The notes under the pieces: generated by a model
What the model was told of the DNA's origin: nothing
The model's database searches: none
What the model saw: the letters and a program-made list of their open reading frames with translations, nothing else
Shown here: piece after piece, positions 21,479 through 33,423 of the stretch
Numbering within the stretch: position 1 is the stretch's first letter
Layout: each line of letters starts with the position of its first letter
Program-made: the position numbers and the translations under genes
DNA from: Liriodendron chinense
Taxonomy: Eukaryota > Streptophyta > Magnoliopsida > Magnoliales > Magnoliaceae
Assembly: GCA_003013855.2 (NCBI GenBank)
Contig: ML058370.1
Coordinates: 1,116,001-1,180,000 of the forward strand
Reading direction: 5' to 3'
DNA: 64,000 nt

Positions 21479-24094
21479 ATGGCACTCTCCACTCCACACC
21501 TTCTTCTAATGAGAATACTTTCCTTTCTACCTTCAAAATCTCCCCACAAAAGTCTTTCCACCTCTTCTCTCTCCCCAACATTTTCAAATCAGACATCCCC
21601 CATGAAGAAAACCTTCTCTCACATCTTCCAAGAATGCTCTGCTGGAAGATTTCATGACTCTGGAAAAAAAGCCCATGCACAGATGATCACATCGGGCTTC
21701 ATCCCGACTGTATTCGTCTCCAACTGTTTGATACACATGTACATCAAATGCTCAAACACGAATTATGCCCGTGAAGTGTTCGATCGGATGCCTCAACGAG
21801 ATGTGGTTTCTTGGAATGCGATGATTTTTTGTTATTCAAACATTGGTTTGATGGATTTGGCGCAATCCATTTTTGATGCAATGCCGGAAAAGGATGTGAT
21901 TTCTTGGAATTCATTGATTTCGGGGTACTTGCAAAATGGAAGTTGTCAAGCGCCGGTTGAACTCTTCTTGCAGATGCGGGAAATGGACATGAAACCAGAT
22001 CGTACCACATTGGCTGTACTTCTTAAATCTTGTTCAGTTTTGGAAGACTATGAGCTTGGAATTCAGATTCATGTTCTTGCTGTTAAGATGGGTTTGGATG
22101 CCGATGTGGTAACAGGCAGTGCTTTGGTTGATATGTATGCAAAATGCAAGAGTTTGGATGATTCATATCAGCTTTTTAATGAGATGCCTGAACGGAATTG
22201 TGTGTCTTGGAGTGCAATCATTGCAGGGTATATTCAGAATGACCGGTTGATGGATGGCTTGGATTTGTTTCAAGAAATGCAGCAAGCAGGAATCCCGGTG
22301 AGTCAGTCTACTTATGCGAGTGTCTTTAGATCATGTGCGGGGCTGTCAGCATTGAATTTGGGCCGTCAGATTCATGGCCATGCACTGAAAAGCAATTTTG
22401 GTTCCGATGTTATAGTAGGTACTGCTGTTTTGGATATGTATGCCAAATCTGATAGCATGAAAGATGCTAGAAGGGTCTTTTGTTCATTGCAGAAACGTAC
22501 TTTGCAGACTTGGAATGCAATGGTTGTTGGATACACACGAAACAATCAGGGATTGGAAGCTTTGATGCTGTTTCAGGTCATGCAGAGGTCTAATGTCGGT
22601 GTTGATGAGATCAGTTTGTCAGGTGTTTTTAGTGCTTGTGCAGGGATTGAACGGTACCTAGAGGGATTGCAAATTCATGCATTAGCAATCAAAACTAGTT
22701 TTGAATCAAACATTTGCGTCGCAAATGCGGTTTTGGATATGTATGGAAAATGCAGAGCTTTGGTCGAAGCTCAAGGAGTTTTTGACAGGATGGATCAAAG
22801 AGACGCAGTCTCTTGGAATGGTATTATTGCAGCATATGAGCAAAATGGATGTGATGAACAAACGCTGTTTTGTTTCAGTCAGATGCTACGTTCAGGCTTG
22901 AAACCTGATGAGTTCAGTTATGGAAGTGTCCTTAAAGCTTGTGCGGGTTTGCAGTCTTTGGGTTGTGGAATGGAAATCCACAATCAAGTTGTCAAATCTG
23001 GTCTGGGTCTGGACTCATTCGTTGGAAGTGCTCTGGTAGATATGTATTGTAAATGTGGAATTATGGAAGATGCGGAGAAGCTCCATGATAGATTAGAGAA
23101 GCAAACAATGGTGTCATGGAATGCAATTGTATCCGGATTCTCGATGCAAAAGCAAAGCGAGGAAGCTCATAAGTTCTTCCAACAGATGCTTGACGTGGGT
23201 CTTAAGCCCGATAACTTTACGTATGCTACGGTTCTTGATACATGTGCAAATCTCGCTACTGTTGGATTAGGAAAGCAAATCCATGCACAGATTATCAAGC
23301 AAGAGTTACTGAAGGATGTCTACATATCGAGCACTCTTGTCGACATGTATTCGAAGTGCGGGAACATGCAAGATTCTCTATTGATGTTTGAAAAGATGCT
23401 CGAGCGGGATTTCGTGTCATGGAATGCCATGATTGCGGGCTATGCACACCATGGTCTTGGACTAGAAGCACTTAAAATGTTCGAAAGGATGCAACAGGAG
23501 AATGTGAAACCAAACCATGCGACATTCATATCAGTTTTGCGTGCGTGCGGATACATGGGTCTTTTTGATGAAGGGTCACAATACTTCCATTCAATGCTAA
23601 GTGACTATGGATTAGATCCACAATTGGAGCACTATTCATGTATGGTGGATATAGTGGGCCGATCGGGGAAGGTCAATGATGCATTGCAGCTTATCTATGA
23701 CATGCCATTTGAAGCTGATGCTGTCATATGGAGAACTCTTCTTAGTGTTTGCAAGATAAACGGCAATGTTGAGGTGGCAGAACGGGCCGCCAGTTCTATC
23801 CTGCAATTAGACCCTCAAGATTCAGCTGCCTATGTCCTTCTATCAAATGTTTATGCTGAAGCAGGAAGGTGGGCTGAGGTTTCGGAGATGAGGAGGATGA
23901 TGAAGCGGAACAGGCTTAAGAAAGAGCCGGGTTGCAGTTGGATCGAAGTGAAGAGCGAGGTGCATGCCTTTCTTGTGGGGGACAAGGCTCATCCAAGATG
24001 CAAAGAGATCTATGAGAGGTTGGATAAACTGATTGGAGAGATGAAGTGGGCCGGGTATGTGCTAGAAATGGATTTTGTTCTTAGTGATGAGTAA
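21479..24094 (+). CDS. MEF13: E+-class PPR protein, MEF13-like mitochondrial RNA editing factor
   Basis: An intact intronless frame of 871 residues. The N-terminus (about 40 residues, many S/K/R/L and few acidic) looks like a mitochondrial presequence. It is followed by about 20 PLS-type PPR motifs, many with 'SALVDMYAKC'-type and 'DVVSWNAMI'-type signatures. E and E+ motifs follow, with a PG box starting PGCSWIEV at about residue 817. The protein stops about 47 residues later and has no DYW domain. Along its length, including 'KPDNFTYATVLDTCANLA' and 'KQIHAQIIK', it matches my memory of Arabidopsis At3g02330 (MEF13), which also ends without a DYW tail. MEF13 edits several mitochondrial transcripts and needs MORF partners; lacking a deaminase domain, it is expected to borrow one from a DYW protein. 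Orthology is my recognition, not a search result. Confidence 0.93.
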   Translation: MALSTPHLLLMRILSFLPSKSPHKSLSTSSLSPTFSNQTSPMKKTFSHIFQECSAGRFHDSGKKAHAQMITSGFIPTVFVSNCLIHMYIKCSNTNYAREVFDRMPQRDVVSWNAMIFCYSNIGLMDLAQSIFDAMPEKDVISWNSLISGYLQNGSCQAPVELFLQMREMDMKPDRTTLAVLLKSCSVLEDYELGIQIHVLAVKMGLDADVVTGSALVDMYAKCKSLDDSYQLFNEMPERNCVSWSAIIAGYIQNDRLMDGLDLFQEMQQAGIPVSQSTYASVFRSCAGLSALNLGRQIHGHALKSNFGSDVIVGTAVLDMYAKSDSMKDARRVFCSLQKRTLQTWNAMVVGYTRNNQGLEALMLFQVMQRSNVGVDEISLSGVFSACAGIERYLEGLQIHALAIKTSFESNICVANAVLDMYGKCRALVEAQGVFDRMDQRDAVSWNGIIAAYEQNGCDEQTLFCFSQMLRSGLKPDEFSYGSVLKACAGLQSLGCGMEIHNQVVKSGLGLDSFVGSALVDMYCKCGIMEDAEKLHDRLEKQTMVSWNAIVSGFSMQKQSEEAHKFFQQMLDVGLKPDNFTYATVLDTCANLATVGLGKQIHAQIIKQELLKDVYISSTLVDMYSKCGNMQDSLLMFEKMLERDFVSWNAMIAGYAHHGLGLEALKMFERMQQENVKPNHATFISVLRACGYMGLFDEGSQYFHSMLSDYGLDPQLEHYSCMVDIVGRSGKVNDALQLIYDMPFEADAVIWRTLLSVCKINGNVEVAERAASSILQLDPQDSAAYVLLSNVYAEAGRWAEVSEMRRMMKRNRLKKEPGCSWIEVKSEVHAFLVGDKAHPRCKEIYERLDKLIGEMKWAGYVLEMDFVLSDE

Positions 24095-25102
24095 GAGAGG
24101 GAAGATTGGAGAAAACGGCTTGGAATCAGTAACAACGGTTAAATTCAATCTCTTGTGTGGCACAAGTGCAGGCTCTACAGCTTCCAGCATTTTGGGTCGA
24201 GTCTCCCGGACAGCGGTTTTCATTGTTGAAGCATGAAAAGAGGCCGAGTAGTAGTATTTCAAGCATTGCTTGTTCCAGCAAAGCTTCAGTCTGCCTCAAG
24301 TGATGTTACACCGATCTTTACCAGACTCAACCGACTTCACAAACCAGAGAAGTGGAAAATGCAGGTATTTGAAAGAGGAGCAACGGTGTTTCCTGACATG
24401 GCATGATCGATTTTTGGGGTTTATCATTTCAGATGAATCATGTCCATGAGATTTTTGAGTAATGCTTGATGATCATGAGCTTATTTTTGTGTTTTTAAAA
24501 ACAAAAATAGGGTCATATTGATCATTCATGACACGGTCTCCTGAAAATGGGATTTTTCAAATGGGAAGTAGTTTGCGATCTGACTTGATGAATCTACCGG
24601 CGAATGCACCTTAAAGATGGCCAAAAGGATGGGCAATTCGGTAATCGAATGGAAGTCTCGACCTCTCTGATTGTAGAATTTAACTTTTGGTGGGGTTTTG
24701 ATGGACACCATTGGAACACATTAAGATGGTGATCGAGATCAAAATGAGGCAAAAATTCGAGCTTGAAGTGAAGGTTTAAGACTGGCAAACATCAATTTTT
24801 TGATCATTTAGTGTTTGGAGGGAGATTCCCGAACAGCATCGTGCAGCCATCCTCACATACACCCAAATGTGCAGATATACATTAACAATGAAGGAATTAG
24901 GATGCAATTGTATCAGCCATTCATTCCCTTTAAGCTATTTCTTTCAATAAAATTCTGTTAAAAAAAAAAAAAAAAAAAATCAGAGCAGGGTGCATCATTG
25001 TATTCCCTAATGTTCTCTGAGAGGCTTACCAATTAGTCAATTTCCTTTTGAACAAGGAGTGAAGAGAGGGCACTCACTATCTCATTACCACTAGAGAAGG
25101 GA
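24095..25102. other. 3' flank of MEF13-like gene, no gene
   Basis: The proximal part is likely 3'UTR. At 24947-24979 'caataaaattctgtt' is followed by an A run of about 20. This is either a retroposed 3' end or a polyadenylation region copied into the genome; no target duplication was found. Confidence 0.4.
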
Positions 25103-25352
25103 GTGTTTGGATGTGCAAGTCAATTGAATTGCAAATACTCGGTTTAATGAAGAGGAAATACAACAGTCAGTGATTTTTCCTTACATTTATCATGAGGAAG
25201 TGACCTTCACATTGCAGTTGCATTTCTCTCAAGTTCAACTTGAAGTAACTTATTGTGATTTGGAGCCTCACCGGTCTATAGAAATGACCATTTGATTTTT
25301 TCCACTTCATTACAGGAAATTGCAATTAAATTGGATGATGCATCCAAACACA
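25103..25352. mobile_element. MITE (~250 bp)
   Basis: The ends are gtgtttggatgtgcaa at the left and, in reverse complement, gtgtttggatgcatca at the right. Inside, 'attgaattgcaa' pairs with 'ttgcaattaaat'. No coding capacity is seen. Confidence 0.65.
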
Positions 25353-26171
25353 ACCTCAGTAATACAATGTGAAAGTTGTATGTTTCTTTTTCAGGAAAAA
25401 GGAACAATAGCCCCCTCCCTCCATGCTTTAAGCCCCAACCACCCTTTGTTTAAATTTTGGTTCCAACAAACCCCCTAATCAATAACCCATACTCACCACC
25501 CCTGCTATTAAGGAAAACACCTTTGCCGGTTAATCTCTTTACATCTCTTTGATTGTACTATCTTAAATCATTTTTTGACGATCCAAACCGTTAATATGAT
25601 GGGACTTACCATGGACTGGGATATGCAAAAGAACAACTCTCATATTGTATAGATAATCTCCTTGTGGGTGCCTCAAAATAGGCCGACCCACTTGGCTATG
25701 CGTACAAAAAGGACCAATGGTCCACATTCATTATGAATGAGGCCCATCTCGTGAGTAGACCAGCCTGACTTTTTGGGCCATGTTATGTCCTCAGTGGGCC
25801 ATCTGATGAATGGCTCATATCTCATCCGCATGCCAGATTGGCATGTATGCTTGAGGGACCTTAAATCGCCTTGTTAATCCTTGTGATTGTTCAGTTGAAT
25901 TCTTTCTTTAGAAAACGCCACGAGGAATTACATGATGCTTTCTCCAATCCTGACAAGTGGGTCCCATGGTTAGTCATCCAGACCATTGGTTTGATGCTCC
26001 AATGTGGGTAGCCTATGCCTCAAAGATCTTCCTGATAGGAGAATCTTAACCTTTTGATCCGTGGCCTACAGAGTCAGATGTCTAGCCAGGTTCAATCAAC
26101 TCAAAGATTTGACTGAGTGTTTCTTTAACTCTCCTCAAGTCAAGTCACATCAAGGGCCCAATTTTCCATAA
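25353..26171. other. Intergenic, no feature recognised
   Basis: No domain-bearing frame, repeat unit or RNA gene was seen, apart from scattered short words of the common MITE family (for example 'gtgggtcccatggtt'). Confidence 0.4.
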
Positions 26172-26627
26172 CAGCTTAGTGGGTGTTACCCTAACCGTGT
26201 GGGGCCCACATTGATGTATATGTTGTGTATCCACACCATCCCATCTGTTTTTTCATCTATCCAAATCTCAGGTGGACCATAAGAATAGAAACAGTGAGGA
26301 ATAACCATTAAAATCCTTTTTTGCGGCCACAAAAGTTTTGGAGCAATATGATCTTTGCTAATTTCCCTTCATCCAGATATTCTTGACATTATAAACAGGT
26401 TGGATTGCAAATAAACATTAGGAAAACCATACGATGGGGCCTTTGGAATTTTTAATGGTGAGACACTCAATCACCACTCTTTCCTGTGGTGTCGTCCACC
26501 TGAGATTTGGATCTGCATAATTTTTTGTATCCCACCCTAAAATGGGCTGTAGAAATGTATGGACGGTTTGCATATACAACACATCATCAAGGTGAGCCCT
26601 GCGGCAGGAGTAACACCCACTAAGCTG
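26172..26627. mobile_element. MITE with perfect 18-bp terminal inverted repeats
   Basis: cagcttagtgggtgttac at 26172-26189 is the exact reverse complement of 26610-26627. The interior contains the paired 'gtgtggggcccacattgatg' and 'catcatcaaggtgagccctg' arms. It is non-autonomous. Flanking 'tttccataa' and 'ctttcctaa' may be an altered 9-bp target duplication. Confidence 0.88.
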
Positions 26628-27905
26628 CTTTCCTAAGCTGACTCGAAGAGTCTTATCAAGTCTCAACTGAGTCACACTCACCAGTGAGTAAGGAAACCCA
26701 GCTCGATATCTCCCTGAGCTGAGTTGACTCAACCAATTTTCGAGTCCAGCCACCAAGTTTTAGACCTATGCAGATAGATGGTTAAGAGAGAAAATAAATA
26801 AATAAAATAAAATAAAATAAACCAACAACAACATCAGAAATTCCATGTTCAACTGAAAAAGGTTCTCAGATTGGTCACTGGGACCTTCCAGTTTGAGAGA
26901 TTTTTTTTTTGGGGCATACCCATACAAGGGACACAAACAGACCAACGATCAGCATTATCTAGCAATGGGCCCAACGGTCACAATCATCATCCATCATCGT
27001 CGTTACAGCTTTATTCTATCATCACCACAGCCTTACTTCAGCTTTACAAACCTATTTCACCAAAAAAACATCCTGTCTAATTCCCTCTCTTCAGTTACTG
27101 GAAACCTTAATATAGTTCAAAGCCCAAGTAGACATTCCAATGAGAGCAGTCTCCTCATTTTCGCGCTGCGGCTTTCGATGTGGTGTCACAACAAATCATT
27201 GCAAGAGAAGGGAAGTGAATCAAGACCATCCAATTGGTGGACCATATGGTTCAAAAAACACAAACTGAATGAGATCACAACATTGTCGTCAATGAATTCT
27301 GGCAATCCACTAAAAAAGATTTCTTAAGAAATTTCAACCATGCAAAAGATATTAGAAGGATACCATATAAAGCTGGGTCTCAATTATCAATGCCTCGCAT
27401 GTGCTCCCGGTCGTTTAGGGGATTGGGAGTGTTCATTTACTGCAGCCCACTTTGAATGACGCTGGAGGAAAAATCCCCTCCAATTATCAGATGGCTAGGA
27501 CAGTCCAATGGGGTTATACCATGCAGCATTATCCATCAATGACGGCACTGAACAGCATGGATCAATGCAAGATGGCCACCACCATGAATGGAGTCCAGGC
27601 CCGGCGACAATGCTAGTGATTTGGTCAGGGTGTTATAGATTTCCCCAACTTTGTAACACCATCATCCATGGGCTGATGCACTCTGGTAGCTAATGATTCC
27701 CCAATCTTCGATCATCACCCTTCATCTTATGTTTCATCAAACGTTAGCTGTGTTCGATTCAAAAAACACCAAAATCACTAACCTAAAAGTGTTGTTACAT
27801 CATATCTCTAGCCGGCGTTGTTGTGTGAGAACATTCTACTTTTTTTTTAAGGGCGTGAGAGCATTCTACTCATCACCGTTCGAGGAGAGAAGGGTTGGCA
27901 AAACA
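26628..27905. other. Region downstream of the WIT-type gene, no gene
   Basis: No frame here matches a known family; the 144-residue frame at 26893-27327 is low complexity (S/N/H) and has no domain. The segment probably includes the WIT 3'UTR close to 27905. Confidence 0.45.
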
Positions 27906-28121
27906 TCAAAACGGGCAGTTTTCTAGTTGAAATATATATACAGCTACCATGGAAATCAACAAGATGAGAAATGCCATCAAAATATGCTTAGAATTTAGCT
28001 GGCCTGCCCCTATCGACCTCACTGTCTCAAGCTTGGAAACTGCATCCATAGCATCCTCTGCTGAAATGGTGGGCCCTGCTTCAATTGGACATGCAGGGAC
28101 GTCTTTTGCAAGCTTGTCCAC
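27906..28121 (-). CDS. WIT: WIT coding exon 4 with tail anchor
   Basis: The acceptor is 'ttgatcag|gtg'. The exon is 216 nt including the stop codon at 27908-27906. It encodes a short linker, 'LNSKH', a hydrophobic segment of about 18 residues and the terminal FQLENCPF. The single C-terminal membrane segment is the basis for calling a tail-anchored protein. Confidence 0.92.
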   Translation of the reverse strand: MDKLAKDVPACPIEAGPTISAEDAMDAVSKLETVRSIGAGQLNSKHILMAFLILLISMVAVYIFQLENCPF

Positions 28122-31100
28122 CTGATCAAGGACAACATGGAGCAAATTCATCAGCAGAGTGGTGTTTATTACATGATTCTCTGCCACAAAGGGAATCTCC
28201 AGGGGAGGAATTACATGATTCTTGGTATGCACAATATCCTTGGGTTTTCAGTTGGTACCACACACCACCATGGTTGATAGTTCGGTGATCCGGACTGTTA
28301 TCTGATGGGCCTACCATGGATGGACCATATCCCAAAAATATCCTTGGCAGGATGACCCTAACCCTTCGCCTTCATGGGACACAAATAGGTGGTTTAAGTT
28401 AAAAATAAAAATAAAAATACATCAATGGATGATACATAAATCCAGTTCCAAATAACTGGGACTAGGCTTTGATGATATTGATCGTCCACCCATGGTGGGG
28501 CCAATCAGTTAAATGGTCCAGATCATCGTGGGCTCCACTTGTATAAACTGAGAAGTCAAGGATACCATACATATTGACAGATGGAGGATCATATGATTCC
28601 AAGGAACATTGCAACTGTGAGAAAACAACCATGAGTTCCAGTTCTTTAAATTAACTACATTCAGCTAAGCTACAAACAGTCAATATTGAACCTACCTGAA
28701 AGCTTGTAGGCTCTGTGACCACTTCCTCTGATGATTTAGAATGTTGAGCGGTAGCCGAATCACTACTGGGGAAGAAATTTCCTTTCGAGTCTTCATTTCT
28801 GTCGTGGCTCAGAATAACAGAGTCATCATTTTTTGCTTTCCAGTACTTCACTTCTTTCCTCAGTGAAAATATCTGCATGTCAAAGGCAGTACATATTTTA
28901 GAAAGAAGTTGAGTAACTATTTCGCTTCGATGTTTTGATTTTTGCTAAACATGCACCTGCACGTGGGGCTGCCTAGCTCATGTGGGAAATCTGAGCAAGC
29001 ATCAGGTGGAGTCCACTGTCTAGATGACCAGGCCCAAAACTCAGGTTTGTCCACTCATCAGGCCGGGCAGATGTGAAAGTTTTTTTTTCTTTTCGTTTCT
29101 TTTTCTTTTTCTTTTTCTTTTTCTTTTTCTTTTTCTTTTTTTGAAAAGATTAGACATGTATGTTGATTGTGGGAAGTCAGCAATTCTTTTAAAATCATCC
29201 ATTGTTTTCATAAACTGTGTGGCGAAGCTAATGAGTTGATGGTCCTGATTTTAAGGGCCAGGACATCAGCGGAGTGGAGTGTGCATGAAGCTTGGCTTAG
29301 CAAAGCTCTACAAGTTCGAATGCAAACAAGCTACTAAAAAAAAGTCGAATTATCTTTTCTACACCCACAACTACCAAGTAAAGCAGAAAAATCCAATTTC
29401 ACATAATGAATCTAAAAAGACTGCTTGAGGAACAGATGTAAATGAAAAAGCACAGCTTCAGTAAAAGGAAAGCTATAAATATGAATGCTCCAATGACTAA
29501 GGTGGAATCCGGAGCTTCATAAGTTAGGCAACTTTGGTGACACCTTGGCACTGGGTGTAGTGGCAACTAACAGCTCTTCAATTCTCAAAATCTCTTCAAC
29601 TCTCAAAATCCAGGACACAAATACAAACATAAGCGTCCTATTCTTCAATACTATTCATATTCAGTTTTCTGGCTTTTACTTGAAACACCATGACCCATTC
29701 CATTCATTTAAAGTTTTATTAATCACTGTAACTTTTCTTATGTATTTCTAGCAATCTAAATTCAGTACAACTATCAACAATTACAGAAGTTTCGGCAGCA
29801 ATACCATCTATAATGTGAGAATAATAAATGAAAATGGTTGGAATTTCAAAAACAAGAAACCTAATACAACAGGATTCAGTTAATATAGATAAAAAAGCAT
29901 CCACAAGCATCTGGTATCAGAAACAATATCCTATCGTATCCAACTCAATTTGCCGAAGCATTTAACATGCTTAGGTATCTTAGGCTGCCAGTATCAACAC
30001 ATAATACGAGATACTCATCTGTAGTTCGTAGTTTGTTCTTTGTATTTTGTAATCTCAAACTCGAAAGGAATTTTACATAATTCATTTATACACTTCAATT
30101 CATGAAGTCTAGATTTTGAAGTGGGTTGAAAATCTTGAGATTGTTGTGGCTTACAAGCTGTGAATCACGAACAGCAAACCATGTGAATCAGACATTTTAA
30201 TTGTAATTAAACTGATTCTGTAGTTTAAAGGGTGGATCCGCAATTCAATTCTAAGTATTGCATCTGCTTCTGCATACTTGCTTATTTTCTTAGAATGACA
30301 TCTTTTTTTACAGTTGGAACTTAAAAATGCTTGAGCCACTTGACTGAGGTTCTAATCAATTATGGTATGGATATTGGCTGAATCTCAGTAAACTTTTTGA
30401 GTGTATAAGGTGAGTTTGGATGTAGACTGAAACCATAATTTGGGCAGATACGACGGTAAGGCCCACCCCTATTGATTAGACGCTATGTCTGGGGTGGCAG
30501 ATAAAGCAGAGATTTCATTAGGCGGGCTCTCTCTTTTCCACCTTTCCTGCCTAAAACCAGTAGCAAGTTTGCTTAAGGTGAGACCTAAAATAAACCAATT
30601 AACTTTTATGTACAGGAATCAATCAGCCAACGCATTATAGTTGAAACACCCAAATGTGTCCTAACCCTTGCCTCCAATGCATTGGCAGTGAATACGATCA
30701 ACTAAGAGCAACCATAAGTCTGTTCAATGTACTAATGAATGATGAAACTTTGATAGAAACTATCATGGCAACAAAAGGAAAGTCACCCAAATGTATCCTA
30801 ACCCTTGCCTCCAATGCATTGGCAGTGAGTATGATCAACTAAGAGCAACCATAAGTCTGTTCAATGTACTAATGAATGATGAATTTGTGATAGAAAATAC
30901 CATGGCAACAAAAAGAAAGTCATAAAAGCTCCAACGTAACTTGCTTTGGTTAGTTGTCCATGGAATTATTGGCTAATAGGCTCAAACAACAGTCGCACGC
31001 ACGCACACTATTCAGCAATTAATCCTTTCTTATCTGCCTTGCGAGTGAAATATAAGTATACATGATCAACAATTAAGAAAAAGTAACTGACAAGAAAATG

Positions 31101-33374
31101 CAGAATATGATCAAACATGAAGCATTCTCCTCCAGCAGTTCCATTTGCTCAACCCTGCCAAAGGATACATGCTGGAAAGGCAATGCATGAACTGTTGCAT
31201 GGGAACCCATTTTTTCAAAGCAGCAAACAGGCAATAAGAATTAGTAGCTATGACTGATCAGATCTTCAAACACCTCAGGATTGAAGATGGCTTGGCAAGC
31301 ACATGAGTATGGCATCTATGTCGGATATGGCCCAGTCATCAGCATCATCATAGCCATGTCCCAGACTCCCAGCTATTTGGGTTTGCCTTTCCTAATCCCA
31401 TTTTACAAATCAATCTTATCCAAGGTGCTACCATCAGTAAGTGAACAAGCCTCCTATCTGTTCTCATCACCTTGTCCAAGTCCTTGTGGGCCTTCTGCCT
31501 ATCCTCCTTTCAGTCCCTTCCAACTATAATCATGTTCCCCTTAACAGAGCTCTATCTGGCCTTCGTGGCACATGCCCAAAGTACTTGTCCTAGTCATTCA
31601 TGCATATCTATATTCAAAAAATAATTTAGAACTAACAAAAAGTTAAGTAAAAAAACTCATAATAATAAAAAAAAATACAAAAAATATCACATATATACAT
31701 GTCCCTGTATCCTAAGGGCTCGTTTGGGAGCTTGTAAATGGAGGTAAATGGGAAATGGAATTGGAGATAAATGAATTAAGAGTAAATGGCTTACTCAATT
31801 GTGTTTGGATAAGAGTAAATGAAATGCATTTGAAATTGTTTGGATGGGAGTAAATTGAAGGAATTGGAATGCATTGTGATTTTTCAATATATTCACGGGA
31901 ACATATGTGATATCTCAAATTATTGTACATATGTGATGTTTAACTAGATGATTGTAATACACCCATTGAAATATATACTTTAGTAAAAAATGAGGAACTT
32001 ATGAACCTCAGGTGGGCCACAAATGTAAGGATTACAAAAGCAAATTGCCACCATTTTTTAACCGTCAATTTAGATGGCCAACCTTTAGATGGTTTGGATC
32101 ATTCTATTGGTGTGGTTTTAGTGAAGTAGCCGGTAATTGGATTGTTTTCGGAGTATCATTAGTGTGTCACATATATGGTGGACATGTGCACAATGGCACT
32201 TTTGTTTACCTGTACGACTCTCCAAGGAAACTCAAAAAGGCATTTCATTTACTCCCATTTCATTTCATTTCCATGCATTTACTCCCATCCAAACACACCT
32301 CAAATGCCATTTACCTCCATTTACCCCCATTTACTCCCAACAGAATGGCCCCTAAAGGATTTGGGGGGTCAAGCATACACGAAACCTTAATCTGTACCCA
32401 CACGCCATGTCACGCCCTGAAATTCAGAACCCGAGTACAATAACCCAAAGCCCGAGTTCCAGGGTGTGAATTGAAAATTCGAGCATAGATTCCTTGAAAT
32501 TCCATTCCACACATCACATAACTAAAATATATCCCAAATATAAAGTTTCTCTTCCACTAATGTCTTATTACATTAAATTTTACAAAACTAAAACAAATCG
32601 ATTACATTCGACGCTCGTGTGATATGTGACCCTCTGAGTACTTTGCTCCGTCTATGTCTTTTTCTTCCTGTGAACCTACAAGAACTGTGGTGATTTTGAT
32701 GAGCTAAAAGCTCAGTGAGGTCATTTCCATCACAGGTAATAATCCAGTTAATAAGAGATAGGAGGTGAATCATCAACGGATAGAATTGTATGAAATATAC
32801 AAGGATAAGGTTATGATTGATACACTTTATGATTTATTATAAATGACACATAATGATCATGATGTCATGTATGTTATGATAGGTGTGAGAGCAATAAACG
32901 TCTAGGAACTCGCTGCCACTGAACATTAGGAACCTGTCGCAAATCAACCATGCTCACCTAACCGGTACAGCGAGGCAACAAATCAACCATGCACGCCAGT
33001 GGGCAAATCAACCATGCACCACTGATCCAACCGAGCAAATCATACAATCAACCATGCACCCTTTTTTTCTCGTGAGTTTCTCTTCCAACAACCAAGCAAC
33101 AAACCCTCTTCAACCCACCGTTTAAACCCAAGATTTGTCAAGATCCAAGTCCGTGCCTTGCATGGACATCCAAGATCGGCTACACTAGAGTCGTGTGGAC
33201 CCCACATGCCCTTTCAACGATCCCCATGTGGCATAGGTTGCAAGATAGTGGAACCCAAGTCCCTCTTGAAATCGGAAACCCAAACCGATCGCACATACGA
33301 CCATGTTTTCCGCCGTGCTCAGCTATAAAGCCCGTCCATCTGTTTCTTCCCCTCCTTGAGAAAACGCTAGAGAT

Positions 33375-33423
<49 letters not shown>

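Noticed and set aside
24947..24979. Processed pseudogene or LINE tail after the MEF13-like gene
   Set aside because: There is an AATAAA word and an A20 run, but no target duplication and no recognisable parent sequence.
26893..27327. A 144-residue plus-strand frame as a novel gene
   Set aside because: It is low-complexity (H/S/N-rich), starts in an A/T run, has no domain and no splice or UTR context.
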